64,000 bases of DNA, from assembly GCA_016125225.1 (NCBI GenBank), contig WGME01000004.1:310001-374000 (forward strand), written 5' to 3'. Position numbers and translations under genes: made by a program. This DNA is from a bacterium. Lineage in GTDB: Bacteria > Planctomycetota > Planctomycetia > Planctomycetales > Planctomycetaceae. Numbering within the stretch: position 1 is the stretch's first letter; each line of letters begins with the position of its first letter. This document shows positions 53,353 to 62,500 of the stretch, in pieces. The notes below the pieces were generated by a model. The model saw nothing but the letters and a program-made list of their open reading frames with translations. It made no database searches and was not told the origin of the DNA.

Positions 53353-54267
53353 TTATCGGACGCCAATGATATCATAAACCCCGGTAATCGTCTGACCGGC
53401 AGCGAGGGGTTTGACGCCTAGCTTTTTGACGAATTGAGCCCCGTCCTTCACCTGGAAATCGATGGACTGGTTTTTATCGAGTTTGACCAACGATGCTCCA
53501 TCAGCCAGCACTTCAAACGCTTCTGTGCCGGTGTTAAACAACCGATAGCGATAGGGCGTATCGGAATAATTCTCCGCGTTGATGAGCAAGTGGACGTTTG
53601 CAGGGTCTGCTTCGAAGAGTTCAAATCGTCCACTTCGAACCGAGGCACCCGTTTCGAGAACATCAAAGAGACCGACAAAATCGTTCTCGGGGACCTCGCT
53701 TTGAATGACCAGGTTCGCGGCATCGGGCGAGCTGACATCGACCAGATCGAGCACATTGACATCGCGCGAGCAGGCGGGTGGCAATGGATCGGTGGAAGTG
53801 CCGATCAGGATCGGAGTCTCCCCCGCATTGAAGATGCGATACATCCCCGAGCTGATATTCAAACCAATGTTCGCGATCTTGACGGAAGCTTGCCCCTGAT
53901 ATTTCTTGGGTTTCTTAAACTGACCACTGCGGACGGGAATGGAATCGCTGATGACATCATAGACGCATTGAATGTCACTGAGATCTGTTGTGACGGCTGC
54001 TCCATTTTCCAGTGTCCAAGTGCCCCCTTTCAGCACCACATAACAGGGGCCTGTCAGACGGATATCAATTGAGCATTTCGGGAAGAGATCAATGTCCTGG
54101 AGCAATTCCGAGGAGACTCCACGCCGTACTGAAATCTTAAAAGGCTTTTTCGAAGTATTGAAAAAACGATATGTAGCATTCGCCTTGGTGAGAACAATCT
54201 TCTGATTGGCTTCTGGCGCCTTTACCTGACCGCTCCGTTGGACAGCATTACCACGTTGAGCTGGCAT
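53353..54267 (-). CDS. Protein of three ~95-residue repeats of an unrecognised domain
   Basis: A 304-residue protein starting at the ATG at 54267, 6 nt after GGGAG. It has no signal peptide or membrane segment. Three tandem repeats cover residues 11-106, 113-205 and 211-301. Each opens with R-S-G-(Q/R), carries a central Y-R-(F/I/L)-F-N-(T/A) motif (33-38, 143-148, 241-246) and closes with (Y/F)-D-(V/I)-(I/L). The segments between are hydrophobic/polar alternating and beta-like, with conserved spacing, so the domain is probably a beta-sandwich. No known family comes to mind. It is the first gene of the three-gene set with the twin-arginine peptide and the glycosyltransferase-sulfotransferase. 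Confidence 0.75.
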   Translation of the reverse strand: MPAQRGNAVQRSGQVKAPEANQKIVLTKANATYRFFNTSKKPFKISVRRGVSSELLQDIDLFPKCSIDIRLTGPCYVVLKGGTWTLENGAAVTTDLSDIQCVYDVISDSIPVRSGQFKKPKKYQGQASVKIANIGLNISSGMYRIFNAGETPILIGTSTDPLPPACSRDVNVLDLVDVSSPDAANLVIQSEVPENDFVGLFDVLETGASVRSGRFELFEADPANVHLLINAENYSDTPYRYRLFNTGTEAFEVLADGASLVKLDKNQSIDFQVKDGAQFVKKLGVKPLAAGQTITGVYDIIGVR

Positions 54268-54450
54268 CAAATTCTCCCGTAGGCATTCATTGAATGAGAT
54301 TCGACGAGACCTGAAGTGACTTCTGGAAGATTAGGCAAGGGTGGGTCTTGAAGCAAGGACTGGCCCTGCACTGTGAGATGAAATTCGCAGTCAGGTCGAA
54401 ATTTGGCCTAGTAGATTTACCAACGATAATGGCAACGGCAGTCGATCCCG

Positions 54451-57400
54451 TTATTCTTTTCGACGGCTGGGCCAGATCCGAATGTCGCCATCCAGTCCTC
54501 CGGAGTAAAGGGTGCGTCCATCGGTTGCGACAGCAATAGTGAAAACCTGGCGTGCATGACCGCTCAAAGGTGTGATCAATTCGCCGGTGTTCATATCCCA
54601 TAGCTTCAGTAACCGATCGCGGCCTCCCGAGATCAGGACAGGTTGGTTGGCCAATTGCGCCATGGTGTTAATGCGGCCCGTATGCCCCTTGAAGAACATC
54701 TGAGGTCGCCGTGTTTGCAGGTTCCAGAGATGAATTTCTCCGGTCGATGTCGCCATGGCCAGCAAATGGAATTCGTCGCAAAAGAGCAGGGCGGTTGGTT
54801 CAGCCGGGAGCTTGATCGACGGCCCTGAGACTTTCTCGCTCTTTAGTGAGAGCAGCTCGACTGTGTTTCCGTCCCGAGCCACGGCGAGCGTCTGGTTGTC
54901 GCTGGAAAAGGCCAGGGTATTGATCGCATCGGTAGTTGGTTCGGTCGTGTAGCGGGCTTGATTCCAGTTGTCGCTGGCAAAGACCAGAACCTGATTTTTT
55001 CGTGTGCCGATCGCCAAGGAGGAGCCATCGTCGGCAAACTGCACCACGGTGGCGTGCGTGCCGGGCAAAGTGATTTTATGCACCAGGGTTTTCTGCAGCC
55101 GATCCCAGATTTCGATGGTGCCCGCGGTATCTGCCAAGGCGATGAGCGTACCGTCGGCATTTAGACTCATACGACGAAACCTGCCGTCGAGTTCCGGAAG
55201 AAACGGTGTCGGCTGCATTTGCGTCGGTTGCCAGAGGCGAATCAAACCGCGATCGTCGATTGCCAGCAGCTCATGGGTATCAGGGAAAATTGCCAGTTTG
55301 CGGACGGCGTGTTCCTGCCACAAAATCTGTGGTCGCAGAATGTCATCAATCGTGACGCGCGTGACCACGCCGTTCCCGCTACCAACCGCGAACGACGCCC
55401 CATTGGCAGAGCGAGCCAGCATGCCATAAGAGAACCCATGCGTGTGCACGCTGCGGAATTCATGGCGGCTTTGCAGATCAAACATTTGAGTTTCTCCGTC
55501 GCTGGCCGTGACTAGAACGGTGTGGCTGTCCTTCAGAAATTCGAGGTCATCAATTCGTCCCCAGATGCTTCGATAGGTGAAATCTTCGTCCCCGGTCAGG
55601 AAATCGATCGTCAGTTCGCCATCGTAATTTCCTGAGATCAGAATCTTGCCATCATCCGAGACAGCCATGCATTCCAGGGTGTTGGTCAATGTCCATTCCC
55701 GAGTCAACGCTGGAGCTTGGGGCAATCGATCGAGATTCCATTCGCGGATCTGACCATTGCGGGTGGCGACATACAATGTGCGGCCATCAGGGGAAAAGCG
55801 GGCATCACGCACATCGGACCCTTTGCCGGTCGGAACCTCCGCGATGCGTTGTCCATCGGGGATATTCCAAAGGCGCACCGCACCGGATGCTCCGACGGAC
55901 AACAGGCGGTCGCCGTTGGGAGAGAACCGGACAAGTTTGACCGGCGGACCATGTTCCATCTGCTGCAGCGATCGATCGTGCATCGCCGGTTGCCAGAGTC
56001 GGACGTAACCATCTCTGGCACCCGCTGCGAGGAAAGCTGCCGTGGGTGAGAAGTCGATGGAATGGAAGGCCACATCATCCACACGTAAGGTGCGGACCAG
56101 TTCTCCGCTATTAGAGTCCCACACCTGAATGCCCTGGCCTTGCGCAACGGAGGCACACAAGTCTCCATCGCGAGATAAAGCCACATCGAGCACCACATCG
56201 CCCTGATTCGCTACCTGATTCAACGGGGCTGTGACCGAGTCGTAATAGTTCCATTCCATCCCCCGCAACGCATTCATCTGCGGATCGTCAGTCACCCGCG
56301 AGAGAATCTGCTGGACTCCGGTGTAATCTCCGTTGGTGAGATGGACGGCGGCAAGATTCATCCATGAGTAATAGAGCGCCCGGCGAGCCGAAGCCCCGCG
56401 ATCTTCCGCCCGCAGCCAGAAGTAGGTCACGCCCGATAGACCCAGGCTTAAACTCAGCAACAGCGATGTCAGCAAGGCGGCAGTTGCGGGATGGCGTTGG
56501 CACCAGCGAACCACGCGCTCCAAGCGGGTCACGGGTCGGGCGAGGATCGGTTCGCCCCGTTGCACTCGGCGGAGTTCGTCTGCCACTTCGCGGGCCGTGG
56601 CATAACGCCGGAGAGGTTCGCGCTCCAAACATTTGAGGCAGATGGTTTCCAGATCGCGCGAGGTTTGCGGATTGAGCAAACGGGGAGACGGAGCGTCCGC
56701 GATGGTTTTCTGGTGCAGGATGGCCTGCGAAGTTCCACGAAAGGGCAGATCTCCGGTGAGCATTTCAAAGAGCATGACACCGATGGCGTAGATATCGGTG
56801 CGGCAGGTCAATTCGCTCGATTTGCCACTGGCCTGCTCCGGTGACATATACCGGACGGTGCCTAGAATCTGGCCTTCCTGAGATATCGTGTAGTCGCCAT
56901 CAACTCGCCGGGCGATGCCGAAGTCCGTGATGAATGGTCGGCCTTCCTGATTCAGCAGGATATTGCCAGGTTTGACATCGCGATGGATGACGCCCGCCTG
57001 GTGGGCATAGTCGAGGGCTTCCGAGATGGCGATCAGCAATTCCAGAATCTGCGGCGTCGTCAACTTTCCCGCGGAAAGCCGATCGCGCAGCGTCATGCCT
57101 TCGATGTATTCGCTGGCAATGAAGACCTGCTGTCCATCGTTGCCGACTTCCAGCACACGGACAATGTTGTTGTGATTCAGGCTGGCAGCGGTACGGGCTT
57201 CGTTCAGCGGAAAGGCTTCCCCCAGCCCTTGAATCAACGGCAGCTTGATCGCCACTTTTCTCGCGAGCGTCTGATCTTCCGCCAGCCAGACTTCTCCAAA
57301 ACTCCCCGCTCCGAGTTTGCGGGCTAACAAAAAGTGCGATACCCGTGTTCCAGCAAGGTCGCTTTCTAATAAATGGGCCAGTGCCGTCGTTTGCAAAAAA

Positions 57401-57549
57401 TCGATTTCGAGTTCTTCACCACATTGCGGACAGGTTCGTTCCGAGTCGGTGCCGGAACCAACGGGGCGTGTGGTTTCAAATCGAGCCTCAGGGTCGTGAA
57501 AGACATACCCACATTTCGGGCAACTGCTGGACATGTGCATTTCATTCAT
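54451..57549 (-). CDS. Serine/threonine kinase with N-terminal zinc ribbon and C-terminal WD40 propeller
   Basis: A transmembrane receptor-type kinase of about 1032 residues; the ATG at 57549 is used but there is no strong ribosome site, and ATGs at 57540 and 57534 are alternatives. The N-terminus carries a zinc ribbon (CPKCGY, then CPQCGEEL). The kinase domain has LGAGSFGEVW, VAIKLP, HRDVKPGNIL and ITDFGIARR, with all catalytic residues. One membrane helix (~355-378, LLTSLLLSLSLGLSGVTYFWL) separates it from a large external WD40 domain of about 14 units (HSIDFSPTAAFLAAGARDGYVRLW, LVRFSPNGDRLLSVGASGAVRLW, final ATDGRTLYSGGLDGDIRIW). WD40 parts likely bind a ligand or substrate. The ligand is unknown. 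Confidence 0.88.
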   Translation of the reverse strand: MNEMHMSSSCPKCGYVFHDPEARFETTRPVGSGTDSERTCPQCGEELEIDFLQTTALAHLLESDLAGTRVSHFLLARKLGAGSFGEVWLAEDQTLARKVAIKLPLIQGLGEAFPLNEARTAASLNHNNIVRVLEVGNDGQQVFIASEYIEGMTLRDRLSAGKLTTPQILELLIAISEALDYAHQAGVIHRDVKPGNILLNQEGRPFITDFGIARRVDGDYTISQEGQILGTVRYMSPEQASGKSSELTCRTDIYAIGVMLFEMLTGDLPFRGTSQAILHQKTIADAPSPRLLNPQTSRDLETICLKCLEREPLRRYATAREVADELRRVQRGEPILARPVTRLERVVRWCQRHPATAALLTSLLLSLSLGLSGVTYFWLRAEDRGASARRALYYSWMNLAAVHLTNGDYTGVQQILSRVTDDPQMNALRGMEWNYYDSVTAPLNQVANQGDVVLDVALSRDGDLCASVAQGQGIQVWDSNSGELVRTLRVDDVAFHSIDFSPTAAFLAAGARDGYVRLWQPAMHDRSLQQMEHGPPVKLVRFSPNGDRLLSVGASGAVRLWNIPDGQRIAEVPTGKGSDVRDARFSPDGRTLYVATRNGQIREWNLDRLPQAPALTREWTLTNTLECMAVSDDGKILISGNYDGELTIDFLTGDEDFTYRSIWGRIDDLEFLKDSHTVLVTASDGETQMFDLQSRHEFRSVHTHGFSYGMLARSANGASFAVGSGNGVVTRVTIDDILRPQILWQEHAVRKLAIFPDTHELLAIDDRGLIRLWQPTQMQPTPFLPELDGRFRRMSLNADGTLIALADTAGTIEIWDRLQKTLVHKITLPGTHATVVQFADDGSSLAIGTRKNQVLVFASDNWNQARYTTEPTTDAINTLAFSSDNQTLAVARDGNTVELLSLKSEKVSGPSIKLPAEPTALLFCDEFHLLAMATSTGEIHLWNLQTRRPQMFFKGHTGRINTMAQLANQPVLISGGRDRLLKLWDMNTGELITPLSGHARQVFTIAVATDGRTLYSGGLDGDIRIWPSRRKE

Positions 57550-57874
57550 AAAATCGGGCCGCAAATGGAACGGGCGGTCCGCAAACATCCGGCAGAACAC
57601 CGGTATTTCAAGCCCAAGAATTTACCTGTTGCCGATTCCTGTCGGCCGGGATGGGGAACGAATCTAGGTAACTGGCGGCAGGAAAAGAGAGATCGAATCA
57701 GGATTGAGTCTGGAATGTGGTCTGTCAATCGCGATTCGAAAGAGCAGCATCACTCAGCAGAAATTCCTCAGATTCCTGGTTAGGAAAAACCATGAGCCTG
57801 ACGGTTTGACGGCGAAATCAAGGCCATGATTTCATACACCGGATCGGCCGATTGAATGACAGACTGCGTGAAAG
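57550..57874. other. Intergenic region upstream of the WD40 kinase
   Basis: 325 bp between the kinase start and the end of the BamE-like gene, both on the minus strand. A short hairpin GCCGA-ttcctg-TCGGC lies at 57631-57646. A weaker AAACC/GGTTT stem with a T-run on the minus strand (around 57783-57812) could be a poor terminator for the gene ending at 57875. No ORF or RNA gene is convincing. Confidence 0.4.
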
Positions 57875-59419
57875 TTAACGGTTATAGAAATCTCGCACCC
57901 GGTAAGGAGCCCCCGGTTCTGAACGATGCAACTCGATGACCAGGCGTGAACCTTCCCCGGGGCGGCCAAAGATCCAGAATTGTTCAACGCCCGCCGCAGT
58001 CACAATGCGTTGTCGGGTGGTGGGTTGTCCGAGCATTTGCTGCAACTGACTGAGCGTCATGCCTTTTTGCAGTTGATGGGGCATGCCGTCGTCCGTGGGA
58101 TCAGCCGAAGGCATGACCGGTCGCTTAGACTTCTTCCATTGAATGCCGTCGTAGCTGTACCCTAGTTGTTCGAACCGTCGCAGCACTTCCGTGGACTCGG
58201 GTTCTTTTTTATGGGCTTCCGAAAGCAGACTCACGGCTCGCGTTTCGTCCTGGAGTAATGCCAGATAGTCGTCGGCGAGTTCGAGAAATTCCGGAGCCGT
58301 TTCCGGACGCAGGCGGCGTTCTTTAGCCGTCAGCCACCGCAGCATCGCCTCACTGGCTTGATCCGGTAGTTTCCGTTCGCGAAATCGGGTGGCAAGGTCC
58401 ACGACTTCGGCACGCGATGCCGTCGCGATCTCGCCCAGTCGATACGTTAGGGCCGCCATGCGATAACGTTCCGCCAGCGCTTTGCGTTCCGGCACCAGGG
58501 CTTCCAGTTGTTCCGCGATCTCGCGACCGTTCTGTCCATTGGCGGCCAATTGCAGATCGAGTTGTTTCGTTTGAACTTCCGCCGCGAACATCCGGCGAAG
58601 AACCTGGCGTTGCCCGGGTTCAGCGGCCCGGTATGTTCCTACGGGATCTTGCAGATAACGAGCCTGGAGTTCGGTCGGAAAGGGAGAACCGGGTGTGAGG
58701 GCTTCCGGCCAGTCGCGTTTCAGTTGGGCCATCAAAGCTTGAAGGACTTCGGGTTGGGGATTGGATACCGGCGTCGCTTGAATCCACCAGAGGCGATAGG
58801 CTTCGTGACGCAGATCATCAATCAGAATCTCGGGCAAGGCGAAAGAGGCCGCCTTATCCACCAAGGCGAAGCGGCCCGCATAGTCGTCACGTGCCAGGCG
58901 AGTGAGTTCCAGGGCGATTCCCCGTGCACGACAGGCCTGCGCTTTTTCCTGCAGTGAATCGTCGGCGTAGAACTGCGCACGTTGAATGCCCCAGTCGGCC
59001 AACTCATACCAGTCTTGTGGTTTCGGATTCTTTAGGGCGGCTTCGCGCGAATGAAACTGTTCAAGATCTCCCGGTTGAGGGCTAACCGTAGCGACTTCAA
59101 AGTACGGCTGTGAACCATTGAGTCGCAGTTGTCCGGTCACTTCCAGGTTTTTCGACTGTGATGCTCGGCGTTCCTGCTCGGGTGTCAAACGAAACGTGAG
59201 GTCACATTTCTGAAAGCGGAGTTGGCCCTTGATCTGTGAAGCAACGCGTCCCTCGATGCGCAAGGTGACACTCGTCAATGTTGACCATTCGGCCTTGGAT
59301 TGATTCAGCCGTTCGATTGACCAGAGGGGTTCAATGGCATGGCTGATCGTCGGAATCACCAGCAGCAAGATCCCACTCAGCAGGGTCATCCGGAGATGCG
59401 AAGCGACATTGATGTTCAT
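57875..59419 (-). CDS. Secreted protein with BamE/SmpA-like C-terminal domain
   Basis: A 514-residue protein with signal peptide (MTLLSGILLLVIPTISHA). The main part (~25-420) is helical and irregular (AQFYADDSLQEKAQACRARG, FALVDKAASFALPEILIDDLRHEAYR, ATRFRERKLPDQASEAMLRWL), ending in a TPR-like SLLSEAHKKEPESTEVLRRFEQLGYSYDGIQWKK. The last ~70 residues (GMTLSQLQQMLGQPTTRQRI...EQFWIFGRPGEGSRLVIELH) match the BamE/SmpA beta-lactamase-inhibitor-like fold, where GM(T/S)xxQ(V/L)xxxLGxP is diagnostic. BamE is part of outer-membrane protein assembly; here it is attached to an unrelated body. The ATG overlaps the stop of the zinc-ribbon gene (ATGA), so the pair is co-expressed. Confidence 0.75.
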   Translation of the reverse strand: MNINVASHLRMTLLSGILLLVIPTISHAIEPLWSIERLNQSKAEWSTLTSVTLRIEGRVASQIKGQLRFQKCDLTFRLTPEQERRASQSKNLEVTGQLRLNGSQPYFEVATVSPQPGDLEQFHSREAALKNPKPQDWYELADWGIQRAQFYADDSLQEKAQACRARGIALELTRLARDDYAGRFALVDKAASFALPEILIDDLRHEAYRLWWIQATPVSNPQPEVLQALMAQLKRDWPEALTPGSPFPTELQARYLQDPVGTYRAAEPGQRQVLRRMFAAEVQTKQLDLQLAANGQNGREIAEQLEALVPERKALAERYRMAALTYRLGEIATASRAEVVDLATRFRERKLPDQASEAMLRWLTAKERRLRPETAPEFLELADDYLALLQDETRAVSLLSEAHKKEPESTEVLRRFEQLGYSYDGIQWKKSKRPVMPSADPTDDGMPHQLQKGMTLSQLQQMLGQPTTRQRIVTAAGVEQFWIFGRPGEGSRLVIELHRSEPGAPYRVRDFYNR

Positions 59420-60546
59420 GGTTGAGACTCCAGAAACTCTCGCTGGCGCACAACCAGATCCGACCAGGGGCTGGCTTCGTCGTCATCAGCGGGCAAAGCC
59501 GACTCAGGTAAGGTTTCCGTGTTGGACCAAAGGATCGCCGTCGATTCATTCAGCCAGACGCGGGCCACGGCACGATCGCCTTGCGGAACTTCCCCACGAC
59601 GTAGCTGGGCGGCGAAGAGCACACGTTGCGATTGTTCCCCCGCTTCACTGGTGAGCCAGTTCTTCCAAGGGGGCGGTTCCATTAACACAACCACGGGCGT
59701 CTTGCCGATTTGCAAGGGCAAATCGATCACCAGTGGCGTAGGTTCCCCGGCATACTCAGAGGCTGTCGAAGGATGCAATTCCGCCTCGAACAAGAACCAG
59801 CCAGCTTTATCGCCAAGAGATGTCGCACTGTCTTTCGGTGCTTTGAGAATCCAACGCTCGAGAGTCTCCGAGAAAGATCGGGAGCTTAATCCGGCGGTCA
59901 CCATCGATTCCCGCGAAGTACGGCGGACTTGCCGGGCGATGTCGTCCTGGCGGCCCAGAATATCGAGAGCCGCGGTAGCCTGCTGAAACTCCTGGGCGGC
60001 CTTTGGATAATCATCGTTGGCCAACGCAGCATGTCCCCGATCGAGCGATCCTTGCAACTCGCGTTGGGCACGATCGCGGCGGACATTGCGGATCATTACC
60101 CACCCGGTTAGCAGCAGGCCGACCGCCATGGTGAGTATCACCAGTCGGATGGGTGTAAAAAGCTGCCGGAAGCGTTGGCTGAAGGGGATGCCTGGTTCGC
60201 TCGGCGGTTGGACGACTTCCCGTTCCGCCTTGGCTTTGCGGGCTCGCTCTTTGTCACGCCGTTGTTCGCGGACGGAGCGATATTTTTTGCTCTTCGGAAA
60301 AGTCGCGACCGTTTCCGGGAGATCATTTCCCAGCCAGCGGCGCTCGACGGAGGCGGGCACCGGGTAGACGGTCGCCGGCAGAATGAAAACGATAATGCCA
60401 CATTCCGGGCAACTCGGTTTCTGTGCGATGGGCACGCGAATGCCGGTCAGCCGGGCACCACAATCACAGTTCACATCGTACTTCTGCGGAATCGGTTCCG
60501 AGCGACTGAAGGCGGCCGTTGCGCGTTGAAACCAGCCCGTCGCCAT
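59416..60546 (-). CDS. Membrane protein with N-terminal zinc ribbon and external C-terminal domain
   Basis: A 376-residue protein. Residues 27-49 form a zinc ribbon, CDCG...CPECG (Cys 27, 29, 46, 49). A basic, coiled linker (RSVREQRRDKERARKAKAERE) precedes one membrane helix at ~132-152 (VILTMAVGLLLTGWVMI). Just after it a TPR-like helix pair (RGHAALANDDYPKAAQEFQQATAALD) leads to a beta-rich outer domain (~235-376; PLVIDLPLQIGKTPVVVLMEPP, GDRAVARVWLNEST). Topology places the zinc ribbon inside and the rest outside. I do not recognise the family. GGAAG lies 8 nt before the ATG. It is coupled to the BamE-like gene and shares its plan, cytoplasmic ribbon plus anchored outer domain, with the WD40 kinase. 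Confidence 0.75.
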   Translation of the reverse strand: MATGWFQRATAAFSRSEPIPQKYDVNCDCGARLTGIRVPIAQKPSCPECGIIVFILPATVYPVPASVERRWLGNDLPETVATFPKSKKYRSVREQRRDKERARKAKAEREVVQPPSEPGIPFSQRFRQLFTPIRLVILTMAVGLLLTGWVMIRNVRRDRAQRELQGSLDRGHAALANDDYPKAAQEFQQATAALDILGRQDDIARQVRRTSRESMVTAGLSSRSFSETLERWILKAPKDSATSLGDKAGWFLFEAELHPSTASEYAGEPTPLVIDLPLQIGKTPVVVLMEPPPWKNWLTSEAGEQSQRVLFAAQLRRGEVPQGDRAVARVWLNESTAILWSNTETLPESALPADDDEASPWSDLVVRQREFLESQP

Positions 60547-60580
60547 CGACCCATCTTCCGTTGTGAACAGCCACCACGTC

Positions 60581-60598
60581 TTGAACCTGTCGGTTCAA
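60581..60598. promoter_or_regulatory. Palindrome upstream of the zinc-ribbon/BamE-like pair
   Basis: TTGAACC (60581-60587) and GGTTCAA (60592-60598) are exact 7-bp arms around TGTC, 35 bp before the start of the zinc-ribbon gene. It lacks a T-tract on either strand, so a terminator for trpE is unlikely. An operator or 5' leader hairpin is plausible. Confidence 0.33.
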
Positions 60599-60645
60599 TC
60601 TCAAGTTTGATTATTTGGTGCGGCCGTCTTGGGGTCAACGCGAAT

Positions 60646-62151
60646 TCATGATTTCGCCGGGCGATGCAATTGCGTTTCGGCCACTTCCAGGGCTTTCATC
60701 AACCCGCGGGCCTTGCTGAGGGTTTCCTCGTATTCAATCGCGGGGACGCTGTCGGCCACCAAACCCGCGCCGGCTTGCACATAAGCCGTCTGCCCCTGCA
60801 GCACAATCGTTCGTAACGCAATACAGGTATCCATGTTACCGGTGAAATCCAGATAACCGACCGCACCGGCATAGGGACCACGGCGGTGGCGTTCCAGTTC
60901 ATCAATGATTTCCATCGCCCGGACTTTTGGCGCCCCGGACACGGTGCCTGCCGGTAAACCCGATCGTAGGGCATCCAACGCCGATTTACCGGGAGTGAGT
61001 TGCCCCGTGACATTCGAGGTGATGTGCATGACGTGGCTGTAGCGTTCCACTTTCATGACATCGCTCAGTTGTACGGAACCATACTCCGCCACACGGCCGA
61101 CATCGTTGCGGGCCAGGTCCACCAGCATCACATGTTCGGCCCGTTCCTTTTCATCAGCAAGCAACTCGGTTTCGAGCGCCAAATCTTCGGCTTCAGTGCG
61201 ACCACGTTTGCGAGTTCCCGCCAACGGCCGAATCGTCACTTCGCCATCTTCGACACGGACCATGATTTCAGGCGAACTGCCGATGAGAGAAGAATTGGCG
61301 GTCCGCAGCAGGAACATGAACGGGCTGGGATTGATCACTCGTAATGCGCGATAGATATCGAGCGCGGTGGCTTGAGTGGTCACCGACATTCGCTGGCTCA
61401 ACACCACCTGAAAGATGTCACCCGCCTTAATGTATTCCTTCGCCTTTTCCACGGCGGCTTCGTAGTCTGCTCGCGACATATTCGAAGTGGCGGTGATCGT
61501 AGGATCGCCGGTGAGGGACAGATCGGTCAACGTCAAACCATCATGGGGTTGGGCCAGGGCCTCGCAGAGTTGATCGATCCGCTGGCATGCTTGATCGTAT
61601 GTGGCTCGTAAGTCTTTGCCACGGACATCGGCATGAGCGACCACCAGCACGGTCTTCCGCAGATGATCAAAGATCACCATGCGATCATAGAAGGCAAAGG
61701 ACAGGTCGGGTAACTGACGGTCATCAGGTGGCGGATGGGGTAAGTTTTCGACGTATCGAACAGTATCGTAACCGGCATACCCGACCGCCCCGCCACTGAA
61801 TCGCGGCAATCCCGGAAGATGGGGAGCCCGATGCTCATTGATCAACCGCTCCAACTCGCCGAGCGGGTCGGCACAGTCCCATTCGGTGACATCCGATCCT
61901 TCACGTCGGCGAACGCGTGTCCCGTAGGCTTCCAGCCAGAGATACGGCCCTGCTCCCAGAAAACTGTACCGCCCGATCCGTTCCCCACCCACAACACTTT
62001 CAAACAGGAAGGAGTCTTCACTGGCAGGCAGACGGCAATAGGCACTCACTGGCGTTAAGGTGTCGCTGATCAACTGGCGGTAGACAGGAACCAGATCATG
62101 GTTCTGAGCCAACTCGCAGAACTGCTCGAACGACGGGGCATGCATGGTCAC
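60646..62151 (-). CDS. trpE: Anthranilate synthase component I
   Basis: A 501-residue chorismate-utilising enzyme. The N-terminal part holds [21 protein letters not shown], the region binding tryptophan for feedback control. The catalytic C-terminal half has [70 protein letters not shown] and [11 protein letters not shown], the TrpE family signature set. It makes anthranilate from chorismate with the glutaminase TrpG, whose gene is not next to it. Two starts are possible: GTG at 62151 or ATG at 62145 (MHAPSFEQF). No leader peptide with tandem Trp codons is evident upstream. It appears to be monocistronic. Confidence 0.93.
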   Translation of the reverse strand: MTMHAPSFEQFCELAQNHDLVPVYRQLISDTLTPVSAYCRLPASEDSFLFESVVGGERIGRYSFLGAGPYLWLEAYGTRVRRREGSDVTEWDCADPLGELERLINEHRAPHLPGLPRFSGGAVGYAGYDTVRYVENLPHPPPDDRQLPDLSFAFYDRMVIFDHLRKTVLVVAHADVRGKDLRATYDQACQRIDQLCEALAQPHDGLTLTDLSLTGDPTITATSNMSRADYEAAVEKAKEYIKAGDIFQVVLSQRMSVTTQATALDIYRALRVINPSPFMFLLRTANSSLIGSSPEIMVRVEDGEVTIRPLAGTRKRGRTEAEDLALETELLADEKERAEHVMLVDLARNDVGRVAEYGSVQLSDVMKVERYSHVMHITSNVTGQLTPGKSALDALRSGLPAGTVSGAPKVRAMEIIDELERHRRGPYAGAVGYLDFTGNMDTCIALRTIVLQGQTAYVQAGAGLVADSVPAIEYEETLSKARGLMKALEVAETQLHRPAKS

Positions 62152-62500
62152 GACTGTCGATTCCCAACTTCAGATGATCACGGAGACACCTGCCAGCCCA
62201 GCATGGTAGCGAGCCAAGCCAGACGTCGGTAGCTGGCTGCAGAGCCTCGGCGAGGACACAGAAAACACCGACAGCGGAATTTCAGAGAACCGTGACACGC
62301 TGGGTCATCGTGGGGTTACCGAAAGCGAGTCATTTGTCGATCGGCAGATTCTGCCATACGGCCAGAGCTTGAAAGCGGGCGATCTGGGTTGAGAATGCTG
62401 ATTTTTCCTGTTGAAACGACTGTGCCGATGCCGAATTGGGCGATACGGCGAACGTCCGCGCCGTCGGATATCGCTGCCATGCCCTGGTTGGATTGGCCGC
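62152..62500. other. Divergent intergenic region before trpE and the TolC-family gene
   Basis: 349 bp between the minus-strand trpE start and the plus-strand lipoprotein start. It should hold both promoters, but I find no convincing -35/-10 pair. Only short inverted pairs occur (for example GCCAGC...GCTGGC around 62191-62245). No Trp attenuator-like leader, RNA gene or ORF is supported. Confidence 0.45.

Noticed and set aside
57375-57783. 136-codon plus-strand frame over the kinase start
   Set aside because: Antisense to the zinc-ribbon CPKC/CPQC segment of the kinase, which is convincing.
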